A stretch of 43,412 nucleotides of DNA from a virus (IMGVR_UViG_3300023443_000752:1-43412); one strand, 5' to 3'. Shown: positions 30,253-39,295, numbered from the stretch's first letter. Made by a program: numbers and translations. The notes: generated from the sequence alone by a model not told the origin.

Positions 30253-31055
30253 TGCCTTTGGGCGGTCTTGTTGCTGCTGGAATAACCGCTGCCGGTAGCA
30301 TTGGTGGTGCTTTAATTGGTGCTCAAGGTGGAGGAGGCGCTAAAACAGGGTTTTTCCGCACCAATCCTGCGCTTCGGTCCCAAGCCCTTGGTGTGACACC
30401 TTTTAGAGAAGGACAACTTCGTGGCTTTGATGTTTCATTCCCTGGGCTTCAGCAAGCAGTAGGCGGCTTTCAATCGGCTAATCTGGCACGGGCACAGGAA
30501 TTAAGGGGGTTTCTGCCCCAACTTAGGCCTGGGTTTGGGGCCTTGACCGAAGCCCGTGTAGGAGCTGTTCAGCGTGCCCGTCAGGCGCGGCTTAGCGATT
30601 TAAGGGGAGAAGCAATCCGGCGAAGAATAGCTGGTTCCAGCTTTGCTCAAAACCTTCAGACGCAAGCTGAAGCTGAATTTGGCGCACAGGAGGCTGAAGT
30701 ACGTGCTCAATCATTCCTTGAGGAATTACAAGCTACACTCAGTATTATTGATCAGGCTTCTCAGGCCAGTATTGCGTCTGCCCAAGCTGCTATTAACGCC
30801 ATGCAATTTCAGGCTGAAATAGGGACACAGTTTGCAACACGGGCGGCGACTAATTCAGCACAGATTGCTCAAACAACAGCACAGATTGCGGCTGAAAATG
30901 CGCAGGCTAATGCAGCCGGGTTTGGTGCTTTCGGTGCTCAACTTGGTACTGATATAGCGGCGCTTTTTGCTAAGGGTGGGTTGTTTGGAGGTCAAGGTTC
31001 GGGTCCAATTACTCCACCGCCAACAGGCGGAACAACAGGTGGAGGAGGTGTATAA
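30252..31055 (+). CDS. Internal virion / ejection protein, 267 aa
   Basis: Starts with a Gly/Ala hydrophobic helix (GGLVAAGITAAGSIGGALIG, 4-23), then long Ala/Gln-rich helices (RARQARLSDLRGEAIRRRIA; AQIAQTTAQIAAENAQANAA) and a Gly-rich end. This fits the first of the internal virion proteins (T7 gp14-like) that form the ejection channel. The start overlaps the previous stop (TAATG), and its own stop overlaps the next start. Confidence 0.68.
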   Translation: MPLGGLVAAGITAAGSIGGALIGAQGGGGAKTGFFRTNPALRSQALGVTPFREGQLRGFDVSFPGLQQAVGGFQSANLARAQELRGFLPQLRPGFGALTEARVGAVQRARQARLSDLRGEAIRRRIAGSSFAQNLQTQAEAEFGAQEAEVRAQSFLEELQATLSIIDQASQASIASAQAAINAMQFQAEIGTQFATRAATNSAQIAQTTAQIAAENAQANAAGFGAFGAQLGTDIAALFAKGGLFGGQGSGPITPPPTGGTTGGGGV

Positions 31056-32302
31056 TGGCCACCTTCGGCATAGGATTAGGCGCAGCCACACAACAGCGGA
31101 ATGTTATTGAGCAGCGCCGTTTAGAAGGAAGACATATTGGACTTGGTGAAAGGCAATTGGGGCTTCAACAAGAACAGTTCGCAAATCAACAAATTACTCG
31201 ACATCGCACTCAAGCAACTGAAGCCTTGGGTACTATTACAGATGAAATATCTGATTTTCTTGAGGCATCAAGGGATCAGCCTGGCTCATCTGCTATTGTA
31301 GAATTTATAGATGCTAGACTTTCTACATTAACTCCGCTTCTGGATGCCATTGCTGAGAACGACCCGATAGGTGCGCGTAATTTGCAAGCACAAATGCAAA
31401 ATGTGAGAGCATCATTTGTTCAGGCACCAACTGCAATTAGTGCGGCTGAAACAGGTGCATTAGCTGATGTTGCGGGCGCCCGCGCTACAGCAGGAGCCCT
31501 TGGTATTCCGGTTGAAGAAGCAGCTAGAGGGGCAGGGATTTTAGCTGCTCCTCGTGCTGCACAGCCTGCTAATTTTATAACACCTGCGGGTGATCCGGTT
31601 ATTATTGATTTGGCAGGCGCAAATGCAAGTCGGGAAATTGCGGCATTACCTCCTGGCACTCGAAGATTTACAGCAGGCGTTCAAGCAGAAACATTGGCTG
31701 GTCTTGATGTAGCTACTGGCGTAACACGTCAAGATGTTGAAGCGGCAAGAACGCAATTACAAGATTTCCCTGAACGTGTAGCTTTAATGGAGCAAGCATT
31801 AACAGGTATTCGCGAAAGTCCTGAATCCGTTGGTATTTCAGGACAATTGCTTTCTACACTTGGTGGTCTCGTTCAACAATTGCCCGGTGGTGCGCCATTG
31901 TTAGAAGCTGCTAATCTTGATCCGGCTGAAACAGCGGAAGTACGTTCAACTTTAATCCGTGTTGTTAGTGCGTCGTTGGAACAAATTACTGGTGAAGAAA
32001 GTGGTAGATATACTGATACGGAACGCGCAATTGCTGAGCGTGCCACTGCTTCTTTAAGTCCAACATCATCGTTTCAACAGGTTCAAGCAACGTTGCAAGA
32101 TATTCTAAGGATTGAGCGTCTAGCAAATGCACGTCTTGTTGATCGTTCTCTTGTCCGTCCTGAAGGGTTGGATTTAGCAACACCAGAAGGACGCGAGCGA
32201 TTGAATGAAATTCTTTTGGCGAATGGCTTTAATGAAAATGAGGCCCTTGAGGCTATCATTGATGTGCTTGAATTTCGCGGTCTACTTGAGAGTGCACAAT
32301 AA
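31055..32302 (+). CDS. Internal virion / ejection protein, 415 aa
   Basis: A 415-residue Ala/Gln/Leu-rich helical protein with an N-terminal coiled coil (RLEGRHIGLGERQLGLQQEQ). It is second in the trio of ejection-type proteins after the nozzle. Base composition from here to 34.8 kb is more AT-rich than in the genes before it. No enzymatic motif is seen. Function by order and composition. Confidence 0.62.
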   Translation: MATFGIGLGAATQQRNVIEQRRLEGRHIGLGERQLGLQQEQFANQQITRHRTQATEALGTITDEISDFLEASRDQPGSSAIVEFIDARLSTLTPLLDAIAENDPIGARNLQAQMQNVRASFVQAPTAISAAETGALADVAGARATAGALGIPVEEAARGAGILAAPRAAQPANFITPAGDPVIIDLAGANASREIAALPPGTRRFTAGVQAETLAGLDVATGVTRQDVEAARTQLQDFPERVALMEQALTGIRESPESVGISGQLLSTLGGLVQQLPGGAPLLEAANLDPAETAEVRSTLIRVVSASLEQITGEESGRYTDTERAIAERATASLSPTSSFQQVQATLQDILRIERLANARLVDRSLVRPEGLDLATPEGRERLNEILLANGFNENEALEAIIDVLEFRGLLESAQ

Positions 32303-34789
32303 ATGCCGACTTTAGAAGAACAACTTCAACAGGAATTGGAAAGCCGGGCTAGAGCGCTAAGCACATTTCCGCTTGAAAGACCTGAAGATCCAGGAGTTAT
32401 CGTTAGTCCAGAAATTCCTTTTGACGAACGAATTGCGGCGGCATCACGGCGACGGCTTTTAGGAGAACAAGAAGCTGATGTCTTGGCAATGACACGTCAG
32501 GAACGGTCGCAGTTTATTGCAGCTCAGGTTGGTCAAGAACAACTTGGGCCTCCTGGTCTCAGAGAGTTTGGATTACGTGCCGATATAGCATTTTCTAATA
32601 GGTTTACGGAAAGACGCAGGAAGTTTCTGAATAGATATCCAGAAGGTAGTTTTCAGGAAGTTTCAGAACCGCCTACTGTTCTTCCTGGTGGCCGTACAAG
32701 ACCAGGAGGTACAACAGTTTTAATTCGTAGGAATGAGAATGAACCGTTTTTTGAACTTGATGCTGAGCCGTTAGATCGGTTTGAATTGCTTTATGATTTG
32801 GCAGATTTTTCCGCCGAAGTCCCGATATTGGCTATGGAGTTACTTGTTCTTAGAGGTGGTTCAGTAATTAGCACTGTTGTTAGAGGGTTTTTAGGTGGTG
32901 CGATTGGGGAGGGCGCACGCGAGGCTGTAGAAGAATTGCGTGGGTTTAATGATGATACATTGATGCAGGTTGGCACAAATATGATAGTTACAGGAGCTAT
33001 TACTTCTATCGGTGCTGTTGGTGGGCAGCTTCTTCTTGAAGGCCCAATTAATTCCTTAAGAGGCGCGACAATTATACCATTGCGGGCTGGTGTGAGAGAG
33101 GCTCAAGAAGCTGCCGTAAGAATTGGTGTGAGAAATCTTACCCTTGATCAAGTATCTCGAAGTAAGGTTATTCAATTAATTGGCAGACAGTCAGGTGCTC
33201 TCGTTGATAGTATTCCAGCTCATATAAGAGGACAGCAGGAAGACCTTGTAAATGCACTCGTGCGTCTTGGTGATGATAACGCAGCAGCTTTAATGCGTGG
33301 TGAATTTACAGATTTACATGATAGTGCAGTATCCCAGATTTTAAGTGGTGTCAGGCGTAGTCCTGTACCTTTGTCGCGTGGCGGAACTGCTATTCAAGCG
33401 GGCATAGCTGAATACGAATCATTGTCAAGTGCTATCGTTTCTCGTGCTTATGCAACAGCGCGTAGAATTCAAGAGCCGGAATTTGATATTGCACCGTTAT
33501 TATCTGTTACTGATGATGTTATTAGGGGTGTACCAACTGCAACTCGTGCAGGCGGAAGACAAAGAGTTGGTGAACCTCTTAATCCTACGATTGAAAATGT
33601 AATAGCTCAGATACGAAACTTGGATCCATCATTGCCTACAATAGATGGATTTAATGCAACAGATCAATTACGAGCGATACGTTCTAACTTGTGGTCTTTA
33701 ACGCAGAATGGGCCTGCGCCAAGCCCGGCAGAACGCGCTGTTGCAAGGCAAGCAAGACAATTGTTTGGCTCGCTTACAGAGGTTATGCGTAGTCCTACTA
33801 ATGCAGATGATGTTTTTGTGCGCGCTTGGGCAGCAGCAGATAGGGAAGCAGCGCAAAGATTTGACACACTTGAGAAAATAATTATCACGCATTCTGCAAG
33901 ATCAGAAACACCTGCACAGTTAGCTGCACGTTTGGCTCGACCAAATCAAGTAGATAACATCAGACTTTTACGAGATACAATACCAGCAAACAGGTTCAAT
34001 GATTTTTCTCGTGCCTTTAAGACTGATTTATTAGCGCGCGAAAATAGAACACTTACAGCTCGATTGGCGGAGTTTGATCGGGAAACATTAGATGTGCTAC
34101 TAACGCCTAATGAGCAACGTGCATTTCGTAGGGCAGCTACACAAATTGATCAATTAAGAACTACAGAATTACAAGCAGCGTTAGCTGAACAAGCTACGTC
34201 TCCTGAGATTGCGGGGCGGCTTTTCAGAAACCGGCGTGATACACAGAATGTCAGGCGTTTGGTTTTAAGACTACTTGAACCTGGAAACGAAACGGCTCGT
34301 ACCTCTGCGCGTGCAGGTTTAATGGAGAACATCATTGATGATGTGGTTACAATAAATGATGTCGGACGCCAAGTTGTTGACGCTGGCCGGTTAAACGAAA
34401 TTATGCGTGATCTAGGACGGTCTGGAGCACGGCGAATATTTAATGATGATGATTTACTTTTTCTTGGTGATATTGAAACTGTAGCACGCTTTGTTCCTAT
34501 GCGAGCTGATCCTGGAACAGCGTTACAAGCAGGTGAGGCGGCGGCTGGTATTCGTGGCTTAAGTGCAGCGGCCATGATCACATTACTTGAAAGCGTTGGT
34601 ACTGGACGTGCGTTTACCAGTCCCACAATCATACGTGCGTTAACTGGTGAAGGCAGACGCACAGCCGATACTCGTGCATTCAGATGGTTAGGAGCGGCAG
34701 CAGCAGAAATCAATGCAAGTCTTGCTGAAGATGCACAATCTATTGAAGATCAACGTGGATTACTACCAGCACCGGAGTTAGTTCAATGA
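32303..34789 (+). CDS. Large internal virion / ejection protein, 828 aa
   Basis: An 828-residue, mostly helical protein in the place of T7 gp16-like ejection proteins. Two hydrophobic stretches near the first third (VISTVVRGFLGGAIGEG at about 192-208; MIVTGAITSIGAVGGQLLL at about 227-245) could insert into the host membrane. I see no lysozyme or transglycosylase signature, unlike gp16. Its stop overlaps a membrane micro-gene. Confidence 0.65.
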   Translation: MPTLEEQLQQELESRARALSTFPLERPEDPGVIVSPEIPFDERIAAASRRRLLGEQEADVLAMTRQERSQFIAAQVGQEQLGPPGLREFGLRADIAFSNRFTERRRKFLNRYPEGSFQEVSEPPTVLPGGRTRPGGTTVLIRRNENEPFFELDAEPLDRFELLYDLADFSAEVPILAMELLVLRGGSVISTVVRGFLGGAIGEGAREAVEELRGFNDDTLMQVGTNMIVTGAITSIGAVGGQLLLEGPINSLRGATIIPLRAGVREAQEAAVRIGVRNLTLDQVSRSKVIQLIGRQSGALVDSIPAHIRGQQEDLVNALVRLGDDNAAALMRGEFTDLHDSAVSQILSGVRRSPVPLSRGGTAIQAGIAEYESLSSAIVSRAYATARRIQEPEFDIAPLLSVTDDVIRGVPTATRAGGRQRVGEPLNPTIENVIAQIRNLDPSLPTIDGFNATDQLRAIRSNLWSLTQNGPAPSPAERAVARQARQLFGSLTEVMRSPTNADDVFVRAWAAADREAAQRFDTLEKIIITHSARSETPAQLAARLARPNQVDNIRLLRDTIPANRFNDFSRAFKTDLLARENRTLTARLAEFDRETLDVLLTPNEQRAFRRAATQIDQLRTTELQAALAEQATSPEIAGRLFRNRRDTQNVRRLVLRLLEPGNETARTSARAGLMENIIDDVVTINDVGRQVVDAGRLNEIMRDLGRSGARRIFNDDDLLFLGDIETVARFVPMRADPGTALQAGEAAAGIRGLSAAAMITLLESVGTGRAFTSPTIIRALTGEGRRTADTRAFRWLGAAAAEINASLAEDAQSIEDQRGLLPAPELVQ

Positions 34790-34938
34790 ATAAATTGATT
34801 GATCAAATGGCAGAAGAAATGGCTACGATAGTTGTTTTATCAGTCGTCATATTTTACCTTTGGCCTAATATAATCGTTTTGAATGAAAAGGCATTGAGTT
34901 TATGGGCTGCTATTCTAACAATGATGAATGGCACGTAA
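34786..34938 (+). CDS. Membrane micro-protein, 50 aa
   Basis: ATG 34786 overlaps the preceding TGA (ATGA). The 50-residue product has a charged start (MNKLIDQMAEEM), a strong transmembrane segment (ATIVVLSVVIFYLWPNIIVL) and a second, weaker one. It could be a holin or a small virion membrane protein. It is too short for most gene finders. Confidence 0.6.
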   Translation: MNKLIDQMAEEMATIVVLSVVIFYLWPNIIVLNEKALSLWAAILTMMNGT

Positions 34939-34948
34939 GGAATAATTT

Positions 34949-36313
34949 ATGACGTATGCCAAACCGACGTTTCCGGCAGATTATGATAATCCCTCACCTG
35001 TAGATGATGGTACGAAAAGCGTTGCCAATCAGCTTTTTTGGGCGACGCATATCAATAGAATTGGTGATCCTCTCAAAGAGTTTTCTCAGGCTGTTGATTC
35101 CAATGTAGCCACTGAATTCGGATTTCAATATGGCAATTCAGTAGCAACATTTTCTACCACCACAACATTTACCACTTCTGCGCGTGGTTCTCTACAGATT
35201 TTTACTGGATCGGTTGCTGTAACTGCCACACTTGCAAGCGCGGCTACTATTGGTGTCAATAATCTGATCTCTATTTTGAACCAAGGTTCAGCTACGCTTA
35301 CAATTGATACTCAAGGTTCCGAAACTATCAATGCTGGCTCCACTATTATTCTTACACCGGGTCAATCTGCTACACTGGTTTCGGATGCTTCTAACTGGTT
35401 TATTATAGGGGGTAATTCCGGTCTTGATGCAGGTTTTAGAACTGGTGATACCAAGACCACCACCCGTGATGTGGATACGGGCTGGCTTAACATGGATGGC
35501 TTTACATTCGGTGATGCCAGCACGGGCGCTAACAATGAGAGTGCGGCTAATGAAGCACTGTTCAAACATATCTATCAGAAATTTGCTGAAGTCGATGCTG
35601 CTGTTTTGGAAATCCAAGCCAATCATTTTGCTGTGGACAGCTTTACTAATGCGACAAACACAATCAATGAAACCGCTCACGGGCTTCTTGACGGTGAAAC
35701 AATTGCTTTTTTAATTGGTTCCGGTGGCGTCATTCCAACAGGGCTTCTTCCAAGGGCTGTTTATTTCATCGTCAATAAAAACGCCAACGATTTCCAGGTA
35801 TCATTAACCAGTGGCGGTTCTGTCGTTGCTTTTTCTGATGACGGTACGGCTACGATCAACGTAGCCAAACTGGACAAGACAGGCTCAAGTTCTGCCAATG
35901 CGGATACCGATTGGGATGCTGGCAAGACCATGATTATGCCTGATGCCAGGTCTCATGTACCTATAGGATCGGGCGCGGGTCTTGATCCTGACACCGGAGC
36001 ACTTTTGACCAGCCGTACTTTGGGAGATACGGGTGGGGTAGAAGATGTCACTTTAACGGCAGCTCAATTAGCGGACCATGAACACACGCTGTGGAGCGCC
36101 ACCAGCACTGGCGGTACTGATGCTGAAATTGCGGCTGGCGAATTCTCTCAATCGGATAACGTGCCCGATAACGATGCAAACCACCGATACAATATCAAGG
36201 GCGATGCCACGACGCCAACTTTAGGTAAAACAGGTTTCCAGGAAGGTTCTACTGGAAGTTCGCATACCAATATGCCACCGTTTTTCATCCAAAATGTCCA
36301 CATTAAACTCTGA
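34949..36313 (+). CDS. Tail fibre with collar-type domain
   Basis: A 454-residue protein. The N-terminus (about 1-60, TYAKPTFPADYDNPSPVDDG) looks like a virion-attachment part; the middle is beta-rich; and GWLNMDGFTFGDASTG (about 180-195) with DAGKTMIMPDARSHVPIGSG (about 325-345) is the phage tail-collar pattern. The C-terminus (TGSSHTNMPPFFIQNVHIKL) is typical of collar-fibre tips. It probably binds the host surface. It is the second fibre-type protein besides 15666-18734. Confidence 0.8.
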   Translation: MTYAKPTFPADYDNPSPVDDGTKSVANQLFWATHINRIGDPLKEFSQAVDSNVATEFGFQYGNSVATFSTTTTFTTSARGSLQIFTGSVAVTATLASAATIGVNNLISILNQGSATLTIDTQGSETINAGSTIILTPGQSATLVSDASNWFIIGGNSGLDAGFRTGDTKTTTRDVDTGWLNMDGFTFGDASTGANNESAANEALFKHIYQKFAEVDAAVLEIQANHFAVDSFTNATNTINETAHGLLDGETIAFLIGSGGVIPTGLLPRAVYFIVNKNANDFQVSLTSGGSVVAFSDDGTATINVAKLDKTGSSSANADTDWDAGKTMIMPDARSHVPIGSGAGLDPDTGALLTSRTLGDTGGVEDVTLTAAQLADHEHTLWSATSTGGTDAEIAAGEFSQSDNVPDNDANHRYNIKGDATTPTLGKTGFQEGSTGSSHTNMPPFFIQNVHIKL

Positions 36314-36357
36314 ACGTATAGGTTGTTATGCTTACACATTAATCCAAGGAGAGTAAC

Positions 36358-36600
36358 ATGAGTGCATTAGACAATATCGCAACCTCGTTTTGGGCTGTGG
36401 AAGACAACATAAGAAGTTGCATCGACAAGCTTCCGGCAGCGTCTTCCGAGTGCGATCTTACATCCGAAGAAGAAGCTGAAGTTCTGGATGCGTTCGAAGA
36501 CGTTAAAAACAAGTTTGATGATCTTCACGAGCGTGTAAACGAAATCCTCAATGGGCACAGCGTTCCAATTCCGGCGTCTGGGGGTGGAAATAAAACGTGA
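36358..36600 (+). CDS. Small acidic protein, 80 aa
   Basis: An 80-residue, acidic, helical protein (TSEEEAEVLDAFEDVKNKFD, DLHERVNEIL) with a Gly-rich end. AAGGAGAG lies six bases upstream. It begins the late membrane-gene cluster. Function unknown; a fibre-associated or lysis-regulating role is possible. Confidence 0.6.
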   Translation: MSALDNIATSFWAVEDNIRSCIDKLPAASSECDLTSEEEAEVLDAFEDVKNKFDDLHERVNEILNGHSVPIPASGGGNKT

Positions 36601-37091
36601 TTGATGGTTACGCCTTAACATATCTGGCGTTCCTTCTTTTAACGTGTCTGGTGGCTCTTAAGTGGGGCCATCGGGCGCGTATCATGGGCGCAGCTCTTAT
36701 GACGGTCGCTTGGGTAATGACCATCCTGGCAAGGCCTATCGGAGCTGAAGCGCCTCCTCTTTCTTTTGCCGCAATCGACTTTATCAATGTCGTCCTGTTT
36801 TGTGTGATTGGTGGGTTTTATGACAGGACTTGGGCCATATGTGTGGCTGGACTTCATATCGGAATGCTGCTCACGCATTTCGCATTTGCAACATTGCTTA
36901 TTCACAACCAATTCTTGTATCTTTCTATTCTGGCGGCATTAAGCTACGTTGCTCTATCTATGATTGCCGTGCCGCCTTTATGGAACAGGATATTAGGCCG
37001 TGGCACTAGAGATATGGATTATCGGGATTTTGTGCATCTTGGCTATTGGCATTCACTCTTTGGCGATTCAGAAAAGAAAACGCCGGAATGA
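36597..37091 (+). CDS. Multi-pass membrane protein, 164 aa
   Basis: GTG 36597 overlaps the previous stop (GTGA). At least four hydrophobic helices are visible (YLAFLLLTCLVALKW; IMGAALMTVAWVMTILA; FINVVLFCVIGGFY; LLTHFAFATLLI, then YLSILAALSYVALSMIAV), followed by a charged tail. It could be a holin-like or superinfection-exclusion membrane protein. The cluster position near the end of the virion block favours lysis, which is inference. Confidence 0.65.
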   Translation: MIDGYALTYLAFLLLTCLVALKWGHRARIMGAALMTVAWVMTILARPIGAEAPPLSFAAIDFINVVLFCVIGGFYDRTWAICVAGLHIGMLLTHFAFATLLIHNQFLYLSILAALSYVALSMIAVPPLWNRILGRGTRDMDYRDFVHLGYWHSLFGDSEKKTPE

Positions 37092-37339
37092 CCGAAAAGA
37101 AAAAAACCAAAGAAGATTACGAAACCGAAGAGGCTCTTAAGAAGGCTATTTCCGATTATCTGATTGATCATGGTGCCCCGGAAAATCAGGTGGGTGATAT
37201 CATGCGTATGATGGTATGGCAGGCAAAAGTCGCCATCAGAGGCCAGAACCTGATTATCGGGTTTATTCTTGCCATTATGGGCACTGTCGTCTTGGCTGCT
37301 ATATTAGCCATGCGGGATATATTCCGCACTACGGGATAG
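37088..37339 (+). CDS. Single-pass membrane protein, 83 aa
   Basis: ATG 37088 overlaps the previous stop (ATGA). A charged helical N-terminus (KKTKEDYETEEALKKAISDY) is followed by one transmembrane segment (LIIGFILAIMGTVVLAAILA). Lysis or membrane role inferred from place and topology. Confidence 0.65.
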   Translation: MTEKKKTKEDYETEEALKKAISDYLIDHGAPENQVGDIMRMMVWQAKVAIRGQNLIIGFILAIMGTVVLAAILAMRDIFRTTG

Positions 37340-37358
37340 TTTGGAATGGTCCTAAAAA

Positions 37359-37374
37359 TGTTTCACGTGAAACA
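37359..37374. promoter_or_regulatory. parS: Perfect chromosomal-type parS site (ParB binding site)
   Basis: The 16 bases TGTTTCACGTGAAACA are a perfect palindrome and match the consensus parS site bound by chromosomal ParB across bacteria, including alphaproteobacteria. The site lies in the intergenic gap between 37339 and 37424. By chance an exact 16-mer is expected about once in 4.3 billion positions. No other copy or close match was seen. No ParA or ParB gene is present in the window, so the ligand would have to be the host's own ParB. Confidence 0.85.
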
Positions 37375-37423
37375 ATAGTCTGCCTGTCACAAAGTCAGGA
37401 CGAAGAACTAGAGAGTGGACAAG

Positions 37424-37612
37424 ATGACGACGAAACGACCGACAAAACAGGAAGTCCAGAAGGAGATGGAACGGATTCTTCAGGACCAACTGAAACGGCA
37501 GTTTTTGCGTCCGATCCCGGAACAGCAATTGATAAAGCCGCAAAATCGAGAGACCGAAGAAAAGTGGGCGGGCGCGGATACAAGTACCCCTGGGCGACAG
37601 ATCTGTGATTAA
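37424..37612 (+). CDS. Small basic protein after parS, 62 aa
   Basis: MTTKRPTKQEVQKEMERIL begins a charged helix; the rest is Gln/Arg/Pro-rich. I prefer this frame over the overlapping acidic one (37216-37608) because of the plausible start and helical layout. Not recognised. Being right after the parS site, it could mediate something related, but there is no sequence evidence. Confidence 0.45.
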   Translation: MTTKRPTKQEVQKEMERILQDQLKRQFLRPIPEQQLIKPQNRETEEKWAGADTSTPGRQICD

Positions 37613-37682
37613 GATCTACCCGCTATTGCGCATGAGTTGAATAAAGGCAATAATGTGACCATCACGATAAAGGATTGTGATT

Positions 37683-37862
37683 ATGCTCCAAACAATGTTC
37701 TCAGCTAAAGCCGCCAAGGCCTGGATAGCTGCGGGGGCTGCTGGGGCCTCCACCAGCACCCTTCTGGCGTCTCAGTCCTCTGACACTCTGGTTATCGTCT
37801 TGGGCACTCTCGGGGCTGCTCTGGTGGCTTTTGTCACAACTTACGCCATTCCCAATGCTTGA
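37683..37862 (+). CDS. Holin-like small membrane protein, 59 aa
   Basis: ATG 37683 follows AAAGGA. The product has two Ala-rich hydrophobic stretches (AWIAAGAAGASTSTLLA; TLVIVLGTLGAALVAFVTTY) and no charged tail. It resembles small phage holins, which open the inner membrane at lysis. No endolysin is recognised nearby. Confidence 0.55.
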   Translation: MLQTMFSAKAAKAWIAAGAAGASTSTLLASQSSDTLVIVLGTLGAALVAFVTTYAIPNA

Positions 37863-37874
37863 AGGAGCCGGAAG

Positions 37875-38366
37875 ATGATATTTCAGAAGATATTGGGTGC
37901 TGTGCTGCTCTGCACAATGATGGTGGGGTGTGCTGGTTTTGAGGCTGCGATTGAACATGACGCAAAGCACATTGAAATAACAGATAGTGGTCTTGTGGTG
38001 CCTCTCAGCCCTGATCCCGGTGGTGCGGCTCTTATCATTGGCACAAGACGGATAAGCATTGATTCAGTCCCGGTTTTCACTGAAACCGAAATGGAGAAAG
38101 TAACTGTGACTGAAACTGCTCTTGATGGGACTACAATTGTAACCGTGACTGAAACTGGTTTACTTACGACGGAATTTCAAAGTCTTTATGAGGAATATGA
38201 TCCGGTCACAGGCAATCTCATCAACAGGGTAATTGATACTATTTCCTTCTGCAATGATACAAACTTGAATGCTGAAACCCCCGGCACAGGTGGTGATTCG
38301 TCTACCGTTGCCCGTACATCCTCAGGAAATGCGGCCACAGACAGATGCCAACAACCAACGGAATAA
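37875..38366 (+). CDS. Predicted lipoprotein, 163 aa
   Basis: The N-terminus (IFQKILGAVLLCTMMVGC) is a lipoprotein signal with a lipobox ending at Cys19. The mature part is beta-rich with a repeated TVTETALDG / TVTETGLL unit and ends in Ser/Thr-rich sequence. It is likely anchored to the outer membrane. It could be the outer-membrane partner of the next gene in a spanin-like pair, although the usual order is reversed. Confidence 0.65.
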   Translation: MIFQKILGAVLLCTMMVGCAGFEAAIEHDAKHIEITDSGLVVPLSPDPGGAALIIGTRRISIDSVPVFTETEMEKVTVTETALDGTTIVTVTETGLLTTEFQSLYEEYDPVTGNLINRVIDTISFCNDTNLNAETPGTGGDSSTVARTSSGNAATDRCQQPTE

Positions 38367-38593
38367 CCTCTGCTCTCAGTCATCCTATTGTTAGCGGATT
38401 AGTGATTATTGCTGTTGTTGCCATGGCTGGATATAGCATCACTCACTATGTGCAGCATCAAATGGCAGCGGGAAGTGACGCTCGTATTGAAACTCTCGAA
38501 AATCAGATGGAAACCATGGACAGAAATTTATTCATCATTCAATGCAATCTTAAGATTATTCCAGAATGTCAGACTGACCTAGATACAAATTAG
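38345..38593 (+). CDS. Membrane-anchored coiled-coil protein, 82 aa
   Basis: ATG 38345 lies inside the end of the lipoprotein gene. A transmembrane segment (IVSGLVIIAVVAMAGYSITH) is followed by a coiled coil (DARIETLENQMETMDRNLFI) and two cysteines. This topology fits an inner-membrane spanin. It converges with the minus-strand operon: the two stop codons overlap by three bases, leaving no terminator between the operons. Confidence 0.6.
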   Translation: MPTTNGITSALSHPIVSGLVIIAVVAMAGYSITHYVQHQMAAGSDARIETLENQMETMDRNLFIIQCNLKIIPECQTDLDTN

Positions 38594-38931
38594 CTTCTCC
38601 TTTGATGGTGTATGCTCCAACCAGCAAGACCACATCTTCCTGGCTGTTCCTCTCCTTCAGCGACAACCTCTAATGAGATTTCCCATTGAGAACATAAATC
38701 TGCCACGCAAGCAATATTGTTATAACCCTGTCCGTCATCTTGAAGGTTAATTTCACCAAGGCCTCCTGAATCAAAAAGTCTATTAACAGGTATAACAACA
38801 GCTTCCTGTCGTACCATGGGATTCATGCTGCCGACAGGATGACAACATTCTACTTCAATGATTTGAACTTCATGAATTCGACAATGCGGGCACCATTGTT
38901 TATTGGCCTCTGAGGGCACTCGCCATGTCAT
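38590..38931 (-). CDS. Last gene of the leftward operon, Cys-rich N-terminus
   Basis: A 113-residue protein with WCPHC ... ECC (about 13-30), probably metal-binding, then acidic and Gly-rich. Not recognised. It is separated from the previous gene on this strand by 105 bases that contain a terminator-like hairpin, so it may be weakly expressed. Confidence 0.55.
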   Translation of the reverse strand: MTWRVPSEANKQWCPHCRIHEVQIIEVECCHPVGSMNPMVRQEAVVIPVNRLFDSGGLGEINLQDDGQGYNNIACVADLCSQWEISLEVVAEGEEQPGRCGLAGWSIHHQRRS

Positions 38932-38950
38932 CTGCTATCCCCATAGCTGC

Positions 38951-38968
38951 AAAAGCCTTGGCTAAGGC
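38951..38968 (-). terminator. Terminator-like hairpin in the leftward operon
   Basis: On the minus strand GCCTT (38968-38964) pairs with AAGGC (38959-38955) around AGCC, followed directly by TTTT (38954-38951). It is a short but classical layout. It stands between the genes at 39037 and 38590. Confidence 0.45.
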
Positions 38969-39036
38969 CCTTGTGTGGCAAGAATTAGGCAGAAATTGGG
39001 GATATGTAAGGCAGGTTGGTAAGCTGCATTCTTACG

Positions 39037-39264
39037 CTATATGGGTGAAGCCTTCTCATCTAGCTGCTCCTTGAAATAGGCTTTAAGTTCAGCTATGTCC
39101 TCGAAATCGTCTCCTTGGGAGGACAAGAAATCCAGTACCATGTTGATTGCTAGCGGAGCAACCTTCTTGCGAAAGTATGTCGTTGCTTCCATATTAGGTT
39201 TAGCTCGAAAAACGACTCGGAAGATTTCCCAGCCAACTCGGTCTTGAAGTTCCTCTTTAGTCAT
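39037..39264 (-). CDS. Hypothetical 75-aa protein
   Basis: Starts MTKEELQDRVGWEIFRVVFR. Helical, with a basic middle (FRKKVAPLAINMVLDFLSSQ) and an acidic end. Not recognised. ATG 39264 is preceded by an AAAGAGCGAGTG context similar to other starts of this operon. Confidence 0.65.
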   Translation of the reverse strand: MTKEELQDRVGWEIFRVVFRAKPNMEATTYFRKKVAPLAINMVLDFLSSQGDDFEDIAELKAYFKEQLDEKASPI

Positions 39265-39295
39265 CACTCGCTCTTTCTATATGGGTGGGGGTGGG

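Noticed and set aside
37216-37608. A 130-residue acidic frame overlapping the parS site
   Set aside because: It runs through two other genes' frames and the palindrome, with low-complexity composition and no good start.
38927-39076. A 49-residue plus-strand frame (MSSAIPIAAKALAKALVWQ...)
   Set aside because: It lies opposite the leftward operon, overlaps two gene ends and has no ribosome site; more likely chance.
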